A DNA stretch of 64,000 nucleotides from Pseudomonadota bacterium (GCA_023412495.1 JAEYNP010000045.1:1-64000), one strand, 5' to 3'. Counted from the stretch's first letter, positions 44,208-54,865 are shown. Notes: generated from the sequence alone by a model not told the origin. Translations and numbers: made by a program.

Positions 44208-46913
44208 ATGCGTCTCATCACCACTCACCATAATGCCGACTTCGACGGTCTTGCGGCCCTCATCGCCGCCCAGAAGATCTACCCGGACGCAGTCATGGCC
44301 TTTGCCGGCTCGCAGGAGCGGAATGTGCGTGAATTCATTTCACAAAGCCTCCTCTACAGCTACGATTTCAGAAAGCTGAAGGATATCGACATTCAGGCGA
44401 TCGACACCCTTATCCTGGTCGACACCCGTTCTTCCGAGCGTATCGGCCAACTGGCCGAATGTTTGAAAAACCCCGGCTTGAAAATCCATATTTACGATCA
44501 TCATCCCCAAAATGAAGAAGACCTGACCGGCGAGGTGGAAGTGATCGAGGATGTGGGCTCCACGACCACCATTTTCATGAATATCCTGCGGGAGCAGCAA
44601 ATAAACATAACCCCGGCCGAGGCGACCATCTTCGCACTCGGGATCTACGAGGACACCGGGTCGCTCACCCACCTGACCACCACCCCGGAAGACCTCCGGG
44701 CCGCCGCCTGGCTGGTCGAAAAGGGCGCCAAGCTCGATCAGGTGGCCCAGTTCATCACCCACGAGCTGACGTCGAGCCAGATCGGGATCCTCCACGAGCT
44801 GATGAAGAATGCCAAGCAGTACAATATCCAGGGCATTCCCTTGGTGGTGGTGACCCATTCCCTGCCGGAGTACGTCGACGAGTTCGCCCTCATCGTCCGG
44901 CGGTTCATGGCCATGGAGAACCTCAACGTCCTCTTTGCCCTGATCTCCATGGGCGGGCGGATCTACCTCATCGCCCGCAGCCGGATCGCCGACGTCAACG
45001 TCGGCATCATCGCCCGCGATCTCGACGGCGGCGGCCATGCCACCGCGGCCTCGGCGACCCTGAAGGACCTGACCCTCATCGAGGCGCAGGAAAAGCTCAT
45101 CCACACCCTGCACCGTCATATCCGCCCGCAACCCATAGCGAGCGAGATGATGTCCAAGCCCGCCATCACCGTACTGCCGGACGCCACCATCGCCGAGGCC
45201 CAGGCACTGCTCACCCGCTACAACATCACCGCGGCGCCGGTGCGGGAGGATATCCGCACCGCCAAGGACGCCACCCACTCCATCCTCGGCATCATCACCC
45301 GGCAGATCCTGGAAAAGGCGGCTCACCATAACCTCAGCGACCGGCCGGTCAGCGAATTCATGACCACCGACGTCAAGACGCTGCCGCTGGGCGCCACGCT
45401 CGCCGACATCCAGGAACTGATCATCGAAAACCGCCAGCGGCTGGTCCCCATCGTCCAGAACCGGGCCCTGATCGGCATCATCACCCGCACCGATCTCCTG
45501 AACCGCCTGGTCAACGATCCAGCCCATCTGCCGAAGAACCTGCTCCACGAGTCCGAGCACCCGTCGCTCGCCCGGATGCGCAACCTGACGTCACTCCTGG
45601 TCGAATGCCTCGACCGGAGCATGATCCAGCTGCTGCAGAGAATCGGCGAGGTGGCCAACAAGCTCGGCTGCAACGCCTTTGCCGTGGGCGGCTTCGTCCG
45701 GGACCTGTTGCTCAAGAAACCGAACCTCGATCTGGACATCGTAGTGGAAGGCGACGGCATCGAATTCGCCAAGGCGCTGGCCCACCATCTGCATGGCCGG
45801 TACCGGACCCACGAGCGCTTCAAAACCGCCGTGGTGCTCATGCCGAACGGTTTCAAGATCGACATCGCCACCGCCCGGCTCGAGTACTATGAGTATCCGG
45901 CCGCCATGCCGACCGTGGAGCTGTCATCGATCAAGCTCGACCTGTACCGGCGCGATTTCACCATCAACGCCATGGCCATCCATCTCAATCCGGAGCATTT
46001 CGGCACCCTGATCGACTTCTTCAACTGCCAGAACGACCTCAAGCAGAAGACCATCAAGGTCCTGCACAACCTGAGTTTCGTCGAGGACCCGAGCCGGATC
46101 TTCCGGGCGATCCGCTTCGAGAAACGGATGGAGTTCCAGATCTCGCCGCACACCCGGCGGCTGATCGTCAACGCCGTCAACATGAAGCTCTTCGGCAAGA
46201 CCGCCGACTCGCGTTTTCTGGCGGAGTTGAAAATCATCATGTCCGAGGAGAATCCCCTGCCGGCGATCCAGCGGCTGGAGGAATTCGACCTTTTCCAGTT
46301 CCTCTGGCCCGACCTCCGTCCCCACTACAAGTTCGACCGGCGCTTCCTGCACGTGCTCACCCAGGCCCAGCTGGCCATTTCCTGGTTTAAGCTGCTCTAT
46401 CTGGACAATACCTGCCAGAACTGGATGGTCTATCTGCTGGCGATCATGTCGCGCTCCAGGCTCGCGGAACTCGACGCCTTCTGCCGGCGGTTCGAGGAAT
46501 CCCCCAAGACCACCGAATTTCTGCTGGCGCAGAAGGAAATGGCGGAAGAGGCCGCGAACCAGCTGGCCCGCGAGAACAGCAGCATGAAAAACAGCCGGAT
46601 CGTCGAGCTGCTTCATGAGATCGCCATCGAAGGCCTTCTCTACATCATGGCCATCGCCCGGAAAAACAGCGTCAAGAAGGCTGTCTCCCATTACGTGACC
46701 ACGCTGCAGAACATCGAGCCGTTTCTCTCCGGCAAGGACCTGATCAAGATGGGCTACACCCCCGGCCCCGAATTCAAGAAAATCCTGAGCTTCCTGAAAA
46801 ACAACCGGCTCGACGATCAGGTGCACGACCGGGAAGAGGAGATCGCCCTGCTCAAAAAGAACTTTCCTCTCCCGAAAGGAAATCCCGAGGCGCCGAAGCC
46901 CCCGGCAAAGTAA
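44208..46913 (+). CDS. DHH-CBS-tRNA nucleotidyltransferase (A-adding type) fusion
   Basis: The protein has 901 residues. An N-terminal DHH phosphoesterase domain (THHNADFDG; DTRSSERIG; IYDHHP) and DHHA1 (ARDLDGGGHATAASAT) are followed by two CBS domains (about 315-370 and 385-440). A class II poly(A) polymerase / CCA-enzyme head (FAVGGFVRDLLLKKPNLDLD, with the catalytic DLD), RNA-binding domain (FVEDPSRIFRAIRFEKRM) and helical tail come last. In related bacteria such fusions act as the A-adding half of a split CCA system. The DHH part may be a nanoRNase-like activity. The ATG at 44208 begins the DHH domain. Confidence 0.93.
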   Translation: MRLITTHHNADFDGLAALIAAQKIYPDAVMAFAGSQERNVREFISQSLLYSYDFRKLKDIDIQAIDTLILVDTRSSERIGQLAECLKNPGLKIHIYDHHPQNEEDLTGEVEVIEDVGSTTTIFMNILREQQINITPAEATIFALGIYEDTGSLTHLTTTPEDLRAAAWLVEKGAKLDQVAQFITHELTSSQIGILHELMKNAKQYNIQGIPLVVVTHSLPEYVDEFALIVRRFMAMENLNVLFALISMGGRIYLIARSRIADVNVGIIARDLDGGGHATAASATLKDLTLIEAQEKLIHTLHRHIRPQPIASEMMSKPAITVLPDATIAEAQALLTRYNITAAPVREDIRTAKDATHSILGIITRQILEKAAHHNLSDRPVSEFMTTDVKTLPLGATLADIQELIIENRQRLVPIVQNRALIGIITRTDLLNRLVNDPAHLPKNLLHESEHPSLARMRNLTSLLVECLDRSMIQLLQRIGEVANKLGCNAFAVGGFVRDLLLKKPNLDLDIVVEGDGIEFAKALAHHLHGRYRTHERFKTAVVLMPNGFKIDIATARLEYYEYPAAMPTVELSSIKLDLYRRDFTINAMAIHLNPEHFGTLIDFFNCQNDLKQKTIKVLHNLSFVEDPSRIFRAIRFEKRMEFQISPHTRRLIVNAVNMKLFGKTADSRFLAELKIIMSEENPLPAIQRLEEFDLFQFLWPDLRPHYKFDRRFLHVLTQAQLAISWFKLLYLDNTCQNWMVYLLAIMSRSRLAELDAFCRRFEESPKTTEFLLAQKEMAEEAANQLARENSSMKNSRIVELLHEIAIEGLLYIMAIARKNSVKKAVSHYVTTLQNIEPFLSGKDLIKMGYTPGPEFKKILSFLKNNRLDDQVHDREEEIALLKKNFPLPKGNPEAPKPPAK

Positions 46914-46925
46914 TGGCGGTATCCG

Positions 46926-47540
46926 CTATTTCGCCTTGCCTTCCCGAGGCCTGTAGAAGAGGTGGTCCCCGACATCCGCCGTCCTGCTGTACTTTTCGGC
47001 CCACTCGGGGGAGACCCGGCGGTGGTGGAAGTAGAGGGCGCCGCCGGTCCTGTCCTTCAACTGCCCATTGAGCGCCTTTCTGGCGATCTCCTTGGCCACG
47101 GCATGTCGTTTCTCCTCCTCCACGTCGTCCGGCCGGCCATCGCACCACCATGAGAACTGGCAGGCGCCCTTCTCGCTGCCCTCTTTGACCACACCGCAGA
47201 CCGTATCCGGAAAGCCCTCGTGGCCGAGCCGGTTCATGACCACCCCGGCGATCGCCTCCATGCCGTCAGCTTCCTCGCCCTTGGCCTCCCAGTACACGGT
47301 GCGGGCAAGGCAGGTGATAGCGTCATCCAGAGGTTCCCCGCCCGTCGGATCAACGACCTGGGCTTCTGCCCTGGTAATGACCGCGGAGGGAGGCGATTCT
47401 TCCGATCCCCCTGGCGCCGCCAGCCGTTCCAGGATCACGGCCTTGTCCTCGGCTTCTTCCGCCTGCCCGTCCCGACCGGCCACAGCCGCCCCCCCGGCAG
47501 ACAAAATTGTCGCTAAGAAAAGAGATATCAGCAAGCGCAT
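46926..47540 (-). CDS. SleB-like cell-wall hydrolase
   Basis: The 204-residue protein has a signal peptide (residues 1-21) and a Hydrolase_2 (SleB/CwlJ) domain from about residue 75: LARTVYWEAKGEEADGMEAI, then VVMNRL and ALYFHHRRVSPEW. It probably cleaves peptidoglycan in the periplasm, and the glutamate in YWEAKGE is the likely catalytic residue of the family. It is convergent with the nucleotidyltransferase fusion, 12 bases apart. Confidence 0.88.
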   Translation of the reverse strand: MRLLISLFLATILSAGGAAVAGRDGQAEEAEDKAVILERLAAPGGSEESPPSAVITRAEAQVVDPTGGEPLDDAITCLARTVYWEAKGEEADGMEAIAGVVMNRLGHEGFPDTVCGVVKEGSEKGACQFSWWCDGRPDDVEEEKRHAVAKEIARKALNGQLKDRTGGALYFHHRRVSPEWAEKYSRTADVGDHLFYRPREGKAK

Positions 47541-47552
47541 GGCCCAACCTCC

Positions 47553-47816
47553 TCACCACGCCTTCGCCCCGCCTGTCACCAACTGCGCAGCCCGACGAAG
47601 GCGACCGGAGAGCAGTTCGGCCTCCGGCCCCCTGAGCCCCGTCCACTCCACGCCGCATTGGAATTTCTCGATCTCCGGCCGCCAGTAATCCTCGTACTCG
47701 CTATCCGCGACGAGTATGGCCTTGGCCGCCGCATCCGATTCGGGGTTGCCGGCCTCGAAATAGTCGATCAGGGTGTTGAGCACCCGCTGTATTTTCTTGG
47801 TTTCTTCGGTATCCAC
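47553..47816 (-). CDS. Hypothetical protein, 87 residues
   Basis: It is a small acidic-to-neutral protein (starting VDTEETKKIQRVLNTLIDYF after GTG). An AAGGAG site lies 9 bases before the GTG at 47816. The frame continues upstream, but that part has no ribosome site and different composition. No domain is recognised. It sits 12 bases before the SleB-like gene on the same strand, so cotranscription is likely. Confidence 0.55.
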   Translation of the reverse strand: MDTEETKKIQRVLNTLIDYFEAGNPESDAAAKAILVADSEYEDYWRPEIEKFQCGVEWTGLRGPEAELLSGRLRRAAQLVTGGAKAW

Positions 47817-47912
47817 AGGGCTTCTCCTTCTCGAAACGATCAGGCGGGAGGCGGATATAATGCCCCCCGCCTTTGACAGATCTCGAAGCCATTCTACCAA
47901 CAGCAAGCGAGA

Positions 47913-49007
47913 CTAACGGCCAAAGAGCTTCACGAATCGGCCGAGGCCCTCCTTTTCAAGATCCGCCGCCGGCACGAAACGCAGGGCGGCGGAATTGATG
48001 CAGTACCGGAGTCCCGTCGGCGGCGGGCCATCATCGAAGACGTGACCAAGATGGGAATTTCCCTCCCTGGACCGGACCTCCGTCCGCACCGTAAAGAGAT
48101 GCCGATCCTCCTTCTCGATAATATTTTCCTTAACTATCGGCCGGGTGAAACTCGGCCAGCCTGTGCCGGAATCGAATTTATCAAGGGAGGAAAACAAGGG
48201 CTCGCCCGAGACGATATCGACGTAGATGCCTGCCTCCTTATTGTTCCAGTACTCGTTGTTGAAGGGCGGTTCGGTGCCCTCCTCCTGCGTCACCTTGTAC
48301 TGCAGGGGAGAAAGCCGTTTCTTCAGGTCTTCCTTGCTTGCCTGTTCCATATTCATATTTCCTTCAATGCTGCCTTTGCTCCAGTCGACGCTTGAGAGAA
48401 AGTCATCCCTGCCCGACCTGCTGCGGTAGAAAGAGTAGCGGATGGGATTCTTCTTATAATAATCCTGATGGTACTCCTCCGCCGGGTAAAAGACGGCGTA
48501 CGGCAGGATCGGAGTGACGATGGGGGATTTAAAGATCTGCCGGGCCTCGAGCTCCGCCTTCGACTCTTCGGCCAGCCGGCGCTGCTCATCGCTTGCGTAG
48601 AAGATCGCCGTGGTATAGGCGTGGCCGCGGTCGACGAACTGGCCCCCGGCGTCGGTCGGGTTCACCTGCCGCCAATACACGTCGAGCAACTGTCGGTAGC
48701 TCACTTTCCCGGGGTCGTAGGTGATTTCCACAACCTCGATATGCCCGGCTGCGGAGTAATCTTCGTAGGTGGGATTTTTTGTCGTCCCCCCGGCATAGCC
48801 GGAGACCACCGCGATGACCCCGTCGAGCTGCTCGAAGGGCTTCTCCATGCACCAGAAACAGCCGCCGGCGAACATGGCCTTCTCCACCGCCCCGCGCATC
48901 TGCTTTTCCGGCTCGCCGGCCGTCACTCGGGAGGTCATTTTTTCGGCGGCAAAAGTTACCAGACCTACCAGGGCCAGGAGGCCCGTTATGATAATGAGAG
49001 TTTTCAT
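47913..49007 (-). CDS. msrAB: Exported methionine sulfoxide reductase MsrA-MsrB fusion
   Basis: The 364-residue protein has a signal-anchor ([20 protein letters not shown]), then MsrA (catalytic Cys in [19 protein letters not shown]), a linker, and MsrB (catalytic Cys in [13 protein letters not shown]). The MsrB zinc cysteines (two CxxC) are absent, as in the non-zinc form. It repairs oxidised methionine (S and R forms) in periplasmic or membrane proteins. With the exported peroxiredoxin and TlpA-like protein it suggests periplasmic oxidant defence. Confidence 0.95.
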   Translation of the reverse strand: MKTLIIITGLLALVGLVTFAAEKMTSRVTAGEPEKQMRGAVEKAMFAGGCFWCMEKPFEQLDGVIAVVSGYAGGTTKNPTYEDYSAAGHIEVVEITYDPGKVSYRQLLDVYWRQVNPTDAGGQFVDRGHAYTTAIFYASDEQRRLAEESKAELEARQIFKSPIVTPILPYAVFYPAEEYHQDYYKKNPIRYSFYRSRSGRDDFLSSVDWSKGSIEGNMNMEQASKEDLKKRLSPLQYKVTQEEGTEPPFNNEYWNNKEAGIYVDIVSGEPLFSSLDKFDSGTGWPSFTRPIVKENIIEKEDRHLFTVRTEVRSREGNSHLGHVFDDGPPPTGLRYCINSAALRFVPAADLEKEGLGRFVKLFGR

Positions 49008-49216
49008 TTTCGTTTTGCCTCTTGAGTTATTTCTTCCGTCTTCAGTGACTTTTTGAGAAGTACTGGTTCATGTCCGGTAAGGAACATTCCTCAACAAAAG
49101 GAGTTCCTCCCTGCAGAGAAAGATAAGCAGCCGCTGTAAAGGAAAAACGAGAGAATGATACGATTGGGTAAAGAAAAATCAGTGCGATGTTTTCCGCAGC
49201 CTCCCCATGCTGCGAA

Positions 49217-51091
49217 TCATTGGTCGGTCCCGGCCAAAGGCAGAAGGAGATGAAGGCAGGCGCCTCCTCCGTTTTCCTTGTTCTTGGCGTAGAGGCTTCC
49301 TTTGAGTGCGTTGACTGTGTTGGCGCTCCAGTGCAGACCCAGGCCGGAACTCCTCTTTTTGGTGGAAAAGTTACGTTCGAAGACTCGGTCGAGGTGCTCT
49401 TCCTCGATGCCCATCCCATTGTCTTCGAAGAAAAAATGAACCATGGGAATGCCTTCCACCGCTTCCCGCACGGCCCGGACCAACAGTCGGCCGTCCTCGA
49501 CGCCGCGCTCCATGATCGATTCCGCCGCATTGATCATGAGATTGACGACCACCTGCTGGAGGGCTGCTCGGGAAGAGAGCACCGGTCCGACTCCCCGCAC
49601 CCCGGGATCTATCTCGACGGCCATCGCGGCGCGCATCGGTGCGGCCATGGACTGCTCGGCCCTGGAGACGATACAGGCCATATCCAGAGGCTCCAGGATC
49701 CGTGCCGCCCTGGCGTAATGGCTCTGATCGGCGAGAATCTGCTGAACATACTGAATCTGGCGAGCAAAGTCCGCCACATGCTTCTTGGACCGCTCGATCT
49801 TTTCGGCCATTTCCGCGCCGGCCCGGACCACGAATCGGGCGAGTTCCTCCCGACGGTTCCCAGTCGTTGCCGGGTCAGCCAGTTCCGGGATGGCCGTCTT
49901 CAACTCCTCCACGGAGGCTGCCTGCAGTTCATCCTTGAGATTGGCGCTCCCCACCTGTAGTGGAACCATGGCATTGCCGATGTTGTGCAGAACTCCGCCG
50001 GCCATTTCGGCAACCCCTGCCTGGAAGCTTTGGTCCACCAGCTTCTTGCGGGCCTCTGCCAGACGGCCTATCATCTGATCGAAGGCCTTGGCCAGCACCC
50101 CGATCTCGTCCTTGCGCTCAAAGTCCAGTCGGCTGCGTAGGTTGTCCGTTTCGCCCAGGGAGACGGTGTGGCGGGTGAGACGGGCGAGTGGGGTGAGAAT
50201 AGTGTTGTGCAGCATGAAGAGAAGAAGGCCGGCCACCAGCAGCCCGGCGCAGCTTAGCGTCACCGTGGCGAGCAGCACGGCAGCCCTGCCCCGCGCCACG
50301 ACCTCACGCGGTGCATCCACCCGTACCTGCAGGAAAGGGCGGCCATGGATGTCGGCAAGGATGGTGGACGACTCCAGCACGTTCCGGGTCTCCTTGAGCA
50401 GGATCGGCGAGTGGGAAAAACCGTGGGCCAATTCCGGGGCCCAATCCGGAACCGGCTCCCCGTCCGGAATGATCGAAACGGACAGCTGCAGTCGAAGCTG
50501 GTCCGCCATCCGCGTGACGGCCTCGATATCCAGAAACCGTCCCAGCACGAAAGAGCCGCTGGCCGGTCCCGTACGCTCATTGGTAAGGATGTTTTTGGCA
50601 TGCAGCATCAGGGGCCCGTTCTCGGTAGGGACGAATCCGGCAACTTCTCCGATTGGTTGGGACAACTGGCGCAGGGGGTGTCCAGCCGACAGCTTTGGGG
50701 CGGAGAGGTCGCCGAAGTCGAGCTCTTCTCCCGACCCGCCCAAGGACTTGCCCCAGAGCATTTTCCCATCCTGATCATATATATTCATCAAGTTGAGCTT
50801 GATGTTCAGCAAGGCATTTTCGTCCAAGGTTGTCTTCAGAAACTCCGGATTGCGGCCGGCGGCAAAATGGTACAGGTCGTCCCAGTACGCCCAATCGGAG
50901 GCGGTTGTGCTCAGGGTCTGAAACTCGCGGCTGAGGGATCCGAGAACCATCCCCATGTTATTCACGGCCCTTTCACGCTCCAGTTCACGGAAGCTCGACA
51001 TGACGACCAGTTCCTGGACGATCAGATGCATCGCGCCAGAAAAGACAAAGACAGCGAAGATTATGGCGATGGTCTTTTTCTTCAGCGACAT
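49217..51091 (-). CDS. Sensor histidine kinase with CHASE4-type periplasmic domain
   Basis: The 624-residue protein begins with a transmembrane helix (residues 6-30), followed by a CHASE4-like domain (ASDWAYWDDLYHFAAGRN), a second transmembrane helix (about 270-295) and HAMP. An unusual H-box reads EMAGGVLHNIGNAMVPLQVG in place of HExxNP. The HATPase domain has NLMINAAES, DNGMGIEEE and SSGLGLHWSANTV. HNIGN-type kinases are a known subgroup. The ATG at 51091 removes an 11-residue upstream extension. No regulator is adjacent. The 551-base gap 51092-51642 contains nothing I can identify. Confidence 0.9.
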   Translation of the reverse strand: MSLKKKTIAIIFAVFVFSGAMHLIVQELVVMSSFRELERERAVNNMGMVLGSLSREFQTLSTTASDWAYWDDLYHFAAGRNPEFLKTTLDENALLNIKLNLMNIYDQDGKMLWGKSLGGSGEELDFGDLSAPKLSAGHPLRQLSQPIGEVAGFVPTENGPLMLHAKNILTNERTGPASGSFVLGRFLDIEAVTRMADQLRLQLSVSIIPDGEPVPDWAPELAHGFSHSPILLKETRNVLESSTILADIHGRPFLQVRVDAPREVVARGRAAVLLATVTLSCAGLLVAGLLLFMLHNTILTPLARLTRHTVSLGETDNLRSRLDFERKDEIGVLAKAFDQMIGRLAEARKKLVDQSFQAGVAEMAGGVLHNIGNAMVPLQVGSANLKDELQAASVEELKTAIPELADPATTGNRREELARFVVRAGAEMAEKIERSKKHVADFARQIQYVQQILADQSHYARAARILEPLDMACIVSRAEQSMAAPMRAAMAVEIDPGVRGVGPVLSSRAALQQVVVNLMINAAESIMERGVEDGRLLVRAVREAVEGIPMVHFFFEDNGMGIEEEHLDRVFERNFSTKKRSSGLGLHWSANTVNALKGSLYAKNKENGGGACLHLLLPLAGTDQ

Positions 51092-51642
51092 TGAAAATCC
51101 TTTGTGCGCACAAGCAGAATACAACGCATAATTATCTTAAAAACCTTCCTGTTACGAGATAAACTCCGCCAAATGAAGCAAAAATATTCCAAAAAGGCAA
51201 GAGCCGAATTATGTTGGGAAAAAATTCTTTCTTTTCGCCAGGCCCAAAAAAAAGAGTCCGACTGCAACTCCATCTATTGCAACTTCATCTATTCTTGGTG
51301 CGCCGGATCGATAATCTCTCTTGAACCGGCTTCGTGCCCAGCCACGGGCTCTCTGAAGGTCTCCTGTTTTATATTCGAACACCTTTGCAAAATCACGAGT
51401 GAGGAGGTAAAATCCCAACCATTATATTGATCTTTAATTCTCTGAAAATGCGCTGACGAGTCTCGTGTCAAGTCTTTGATGTCGCAGGATCCGAGCAGCA
51501 ATTGACCTGCCCCGTTCCACTCCGCGAATGAAAGATCCACCCCCAGCAGGCTGAACGGCTACGCCGGTGAGCCTGAGAGCCGAGGGGTCGTGAGTGAAAT
51601 ATCCAGGGCGGAACCGGGTGAAAATGCTCGAAAGGAGGTTCT

Positions 51643-52992
51643 ATGCCGGTGAGGAGTTTTCTGTCGTGCTGCTTCTTGCTCTTGATGGTCTGGGGCTGTT
51701 CTCATGAGGCTCAACTGCCGGTTTCCGCAGGCGTCGGAAACGATCCTGTCCTTCCGCCGCCACCTCCGAAACACCTGATTCCTACCGTGAACATTGCTCC
51801 GGCAATAGGCTGGCCGAGTGGCGCCAAACCTTTGGCGGCCGAAGGCTTGACGGTCACCGCCTTTGCCGGAAACCTCGACCACCCGCGCTGGGTCTTCGTG
51901 CTTCCCAACGGCGATGTGCTGGTTGCCGAAACCGATGCCCCTCCCAAACCCGAGGATTACAAGGGGGTAAAGGGCTGGATCATGAAAAAGGCAATGAAGA
52001 AAGCCGGGTCGGGCGGCCCCAGCGCCAATCGCATAACCCTTTTACGGGACAGCGACGGCGACGGCAGCGCCGAGTTCCGCACCGTTTTTCTCGAGGGACT
52101 TCACTCCCCCTTCGGCATGGAACTGGTGGGGAACGATTTCTATGTGGCCAATACCGATGCGGTGATGCGCTTCACCTATCGTGACGGCCAGACTCGAATA
52201 ACAGAGCCGGGCGTCAAGATCACGGATCTGCCGGCCGGCCCTATCAACCGCCACTGGACCCGCAACATTATTGCCGATCGGGACGGGAAGTCGCTCTTTG
52301 TGACTGTCGGATCGAACAGCAATGTCGGCGAAAAAGGCTTGGATAAGGAAGAGGGGCGCGCCGCCGTCTGGAAGCTTGACCTCGCAACGGGCCAAAAACG
52401 CATCTTTGCCTCCGGCCTGCGCAACCCCAACGGACTGGCCTGGGAATTTGACAACGGGCAACTGTGGACGGTCGTCAACGAACGAGACGAACTTGGCAGC
52501 GATCTCGTCCCCGATTTCATGACCGCTGTTCGCGAGGACGGATTTTACGGCTGGCCCTACAGCTATTTCGGCGGACATGTCGATCAGCGGGTGAAACCGC
52601 AACGTCCGGAATTGGTGGCACAGGCTATCATTCCCGATTACGCCCTGGGCAATCACACCGCGTGCCTGGGTCTGGCCTCTTCGCGGGGAGCAAATTTGAC
52701 GGAGCGATTCGGCAACGGCATGTTCGTGGGCCAACACGGGTCGTGGAACAGGGAACCTCCCAGCGGCTATAAGGTGATATTCGTGCCCTTTCACCAGGGC
52801 AGGCCGAACGGTTCTCCCGTCGATGTCCTGACCGGTTTCCTCAGTGAAAAAGGCGATGCCATGGGCCGCCCGGTCGGTGTGGCGATCGACCGGCGCGGTG
52901 CCCTGCTGGTAGCTGACGATGTCGGCAACATCATTTGGAGAGTCGCGGGGAACCAGCAGCACAAGAGCTTTCAGCCCCTCTCATCGCAATAA
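51643..52992 (+). CDS. Sugar/sorbosone dehydrogenase-like beta-propeller lipoprotein
   Basis: The 449-residue protein has a lipobox (LMVWGCSHE, Cys at 19), a proline-rich spacer, and a six-bladed propeller of the GDH/L-sorbosone dehydrogenase type ([55 protein letters not shown]). Such enzymes oxidise sugars with PQQ in the periplasm, but many family members are uncharacterised, and no PQQ genes are in the window. AGGAGG precedes the ATG. It stands alone. The 327-base gap 52993-53319 holds no supported gene. Confidence 0.85.
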   Translation: MPVRSFLSCCFLLLMVWGCSHEAQLPVSAGVGNDPVLPPPPPKHLIPTVNIAPAIGWPSGAKPLAAEGLTVTAFAGNLDHPRWVFVLPNGDVLVAETDAPPKPEDYKGVKGWIMKKAMKKAGSGGPSANRITLLRDSDGDGSAEFRTVFLEGLHSPFGMELVGNDFYVANTDAVMRFTYRDGQTRITEPGVKITDLPAGPINRHWTRNIIADRDGKSLFVTVGSNSNVGEKGLDKEEGRAAVWKLDLATGQKRIFASGLRNPNGLAWEFDNGQLWTVVNERDELGSDLVPDFMTAVREDGFYGWPYSYFGGHVDQRVKPQRPELVAQAIIPDYALGNHTACLGLASSRGANLTERFGNGMFVGQHGSWNREPPSGYKVIFVPFHQGRPNGSPVDVLTGFLSEKGDAMGRPVGVAIDRRGALLVADDVGNIIWRVAGNQQHKSFQPLSSQ

Positions 52993-53319
52993 TTATAGCC
53001 ATACTGATAGTTCGAAATCGGACTTGAATGATCCTCCAAAAATCCGAGGGTATTGCGGAACCTCGCCCAATACAACAAACATGTAATAAATGGATGCCCA
53101 TCCAGACATTTTTGTCCAGCCTCTGTAGCGAAAGCAAAAAAACCCCTCTTATTGGTGAGTCAACAACCTGATAATAAAGTATTTTTCAAGAGTGATATAA
53201 ACGCATCAGGCTGGTCCAAGAGTTGCGATGGGAAAGAACCGGCAAGAGCTGCCGGATTTGATCAGCCTGCCAGCACGGGCAGAGGGTATGGAATACTTTG
53301 GTATTAAAGGAAATGAGAC

Positions 53320-54738
53320 ATGTATAGCTTTTTCAGACGGGCAACCAGGGAACTGCTTGAAAATGAGGTCAGGGCAATAAGGGCTTCCCTCGATGGCAAA
53401 TGGGACCTCAACGAAAAATTTTCATTGCCGGGTGAAGGGCCGGCAAAAATCCTTGTCGACGGCCTCAACCAGATCTTCTCCCGACTGGTCGGCTTTGTTA
53501 CCGTATTAACAAGAAAAAGTGTTGAAATGGCAACCATTGCCCCGCTCACCCGGGCCATATCCCGGAAGGTTCTCAGTTCGGCCGAATCACTGTCCGCAAA
53601 AGCCGAACAGATTGAAGGTGCCTGTCAGGATCTGGCCGGCGGCATAGGAAGATCTTCGGAGAGCGCAAATCAGGCCCTGGAACAATCGTCCTTCATTATC
53701 ACCGAAATCTCCCAGGCCAAGGTCCTGACCAACCAGGCTTTCGATCGCATGCAGGCGATGGGCAGCGACGTGAGGCAGCTCTCGATTTCCATCGATGCCC
53801 TCGATCAGCGATCACGGTCCATCGGTTCGATCATCGAATCCATTTCCGACATCGCCGAGAATACCGGATTGCTCTCGTTGAACGCCTTCATCGAGGCTGC
53901 CAGGGCCGGGGAGCACGGCGCCGGTTTCAGCGTCATTTCCAGGGAAATCCGCCAACTCTCCCAAGAAACCTCCAGTGCGGCCAAGGAGGTTAAAGAGTCC
54001 CTTCTCGCCATCAGCGAACTGATCAAGGAAACCGTCTCGGCAGTCTCCCGGGTGAGAGAGGGCGTGGGCTCGGGCCTGCAGGTCAGCGAGAATGCAACCT
54101 CGGCCCTGGAAAAGGTAAGCCGGGAACACCACCGGTTTCACACCCACCTCGAATCGGTTATCAGCGTGGTCAAGGATCAGAAGGATTCGGTAGCCCTGGT
54201 TTCCAGAGATATCGCCACGATCACCTCAGTCGGCAAGGAAGGGATCTCCGACAGCAAGAGACTCGCCGAACTCGCGGAGAAAATCAATCTGCTGACCGAA
54301 GAGCAGCTCATGGCCACCGGCATATTCATCCTCCCCCAATATCGCAAGGCGGAGGCGGATGTGGTCGCCATGGCGAAAGACCCGGATATCCGCGCCCTGG
54401 GTGGCGCCGTTGACGAGGCCCTGCACAAAAGGATCCGAACGCTCCCTTACCTTGAGTTGGTCTACCTCACCGACAGGAACGGACGGCAGATCTCCAGCAA
54501 CATCTTCCGAAAAGAAGAGGCAATTGTGCGTGACGAAGAGGCAAAAGGGAAAAACTGGGCGCAAAGGCCCTGGTTTCACAATGTCATTCAAAAACAGAGA
54601 CCGTTCATTTCGGATATCTATGTCTCAAACGCCACAAACTCATTCTGCATGACTATTTCCACCCCGGTGTTCCACAACTCGGAACTGGTCGGCGTTCTCG
54701 GCGCCGATATCAATTTTGAAGACCTGTTGAATATCTGA
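53320..54738 (+). CDS. Soluble methyl-accepting chemotaxis protein with C-terminal sensor domain
   Basis: The 472-residue protein has no transmembrane segment. Residues about 75-330 are the coiled-coil signalling hairpin, with its tip at IAENTGLLSLNAFIEAARAG and EHGAGFSVISREIRQL. Residues about 345-472 form a Cache/PDC- or PAS-like sensor (RTLPYLELVYLTDRNGRQIS, then RPFISDIYVS and FCMTISTPVFHNSELVGVLG). The sensor follows the signalling part, the reverse of most receptors. It presumably reports a cytoplasmic ligand to CheA. No che genes are near. Confidence 0.88.
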   Translation: MYSFFRRATRELLENEVRAIRASLDGKWDLNEKFSLPGEGPAKILVDGLNQIFSRLVGFVTVLTRKSVEMATIAPLTRAISRKVLSSAESLSAKAEQIEGACQDLAGGIGRSSESANQALEQSSFIITEISQAKVLTNQAFDRMQAMGSDVRQLSISIDALDQRSRSIGSIIESISDIAENTGLLSLNAFIEAARAGEHGAGFSVISREIRQLSQETSSAAKEVKESLLAISELIKETVSAVSRVREGVGSGLQVSENATSALEKVSREHHRFHTHLESVISVVKDQKDSVALVSRDIATITSVGKEGISDSKRLAELAEKINLLTEEQLMATGIFILPQYRKAEADVVAMAKDPDIRALGGAVDEALHKRIRTLPYLELVYLTDRNGRQISSNIFRKEEAIVRDEEAKGKNWAQRPWFHNVIQKQRPFISDIYVSNATNSFCMTISTPVFHNSELVGVLGADINFEDLLNI

Positions 54739-54865
54739 CTGTACATTTGTAGTAATACTTCTTGCTTAATATCCAAAATTATCTGCTCAATTCCAAATAT
54801 GAATCCTGATCCGAATTCCGATTTCGACCAATTCATTTTACCGAGTGAATCTTTTGTATTCCTTC

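Noticed and set aside
51125..51640. Possible small gene or riboswitch before the sugar-dehydrogenase-like gene
   Set aside because: No consistent open frame, conserved motif or strong hairpin was seen.
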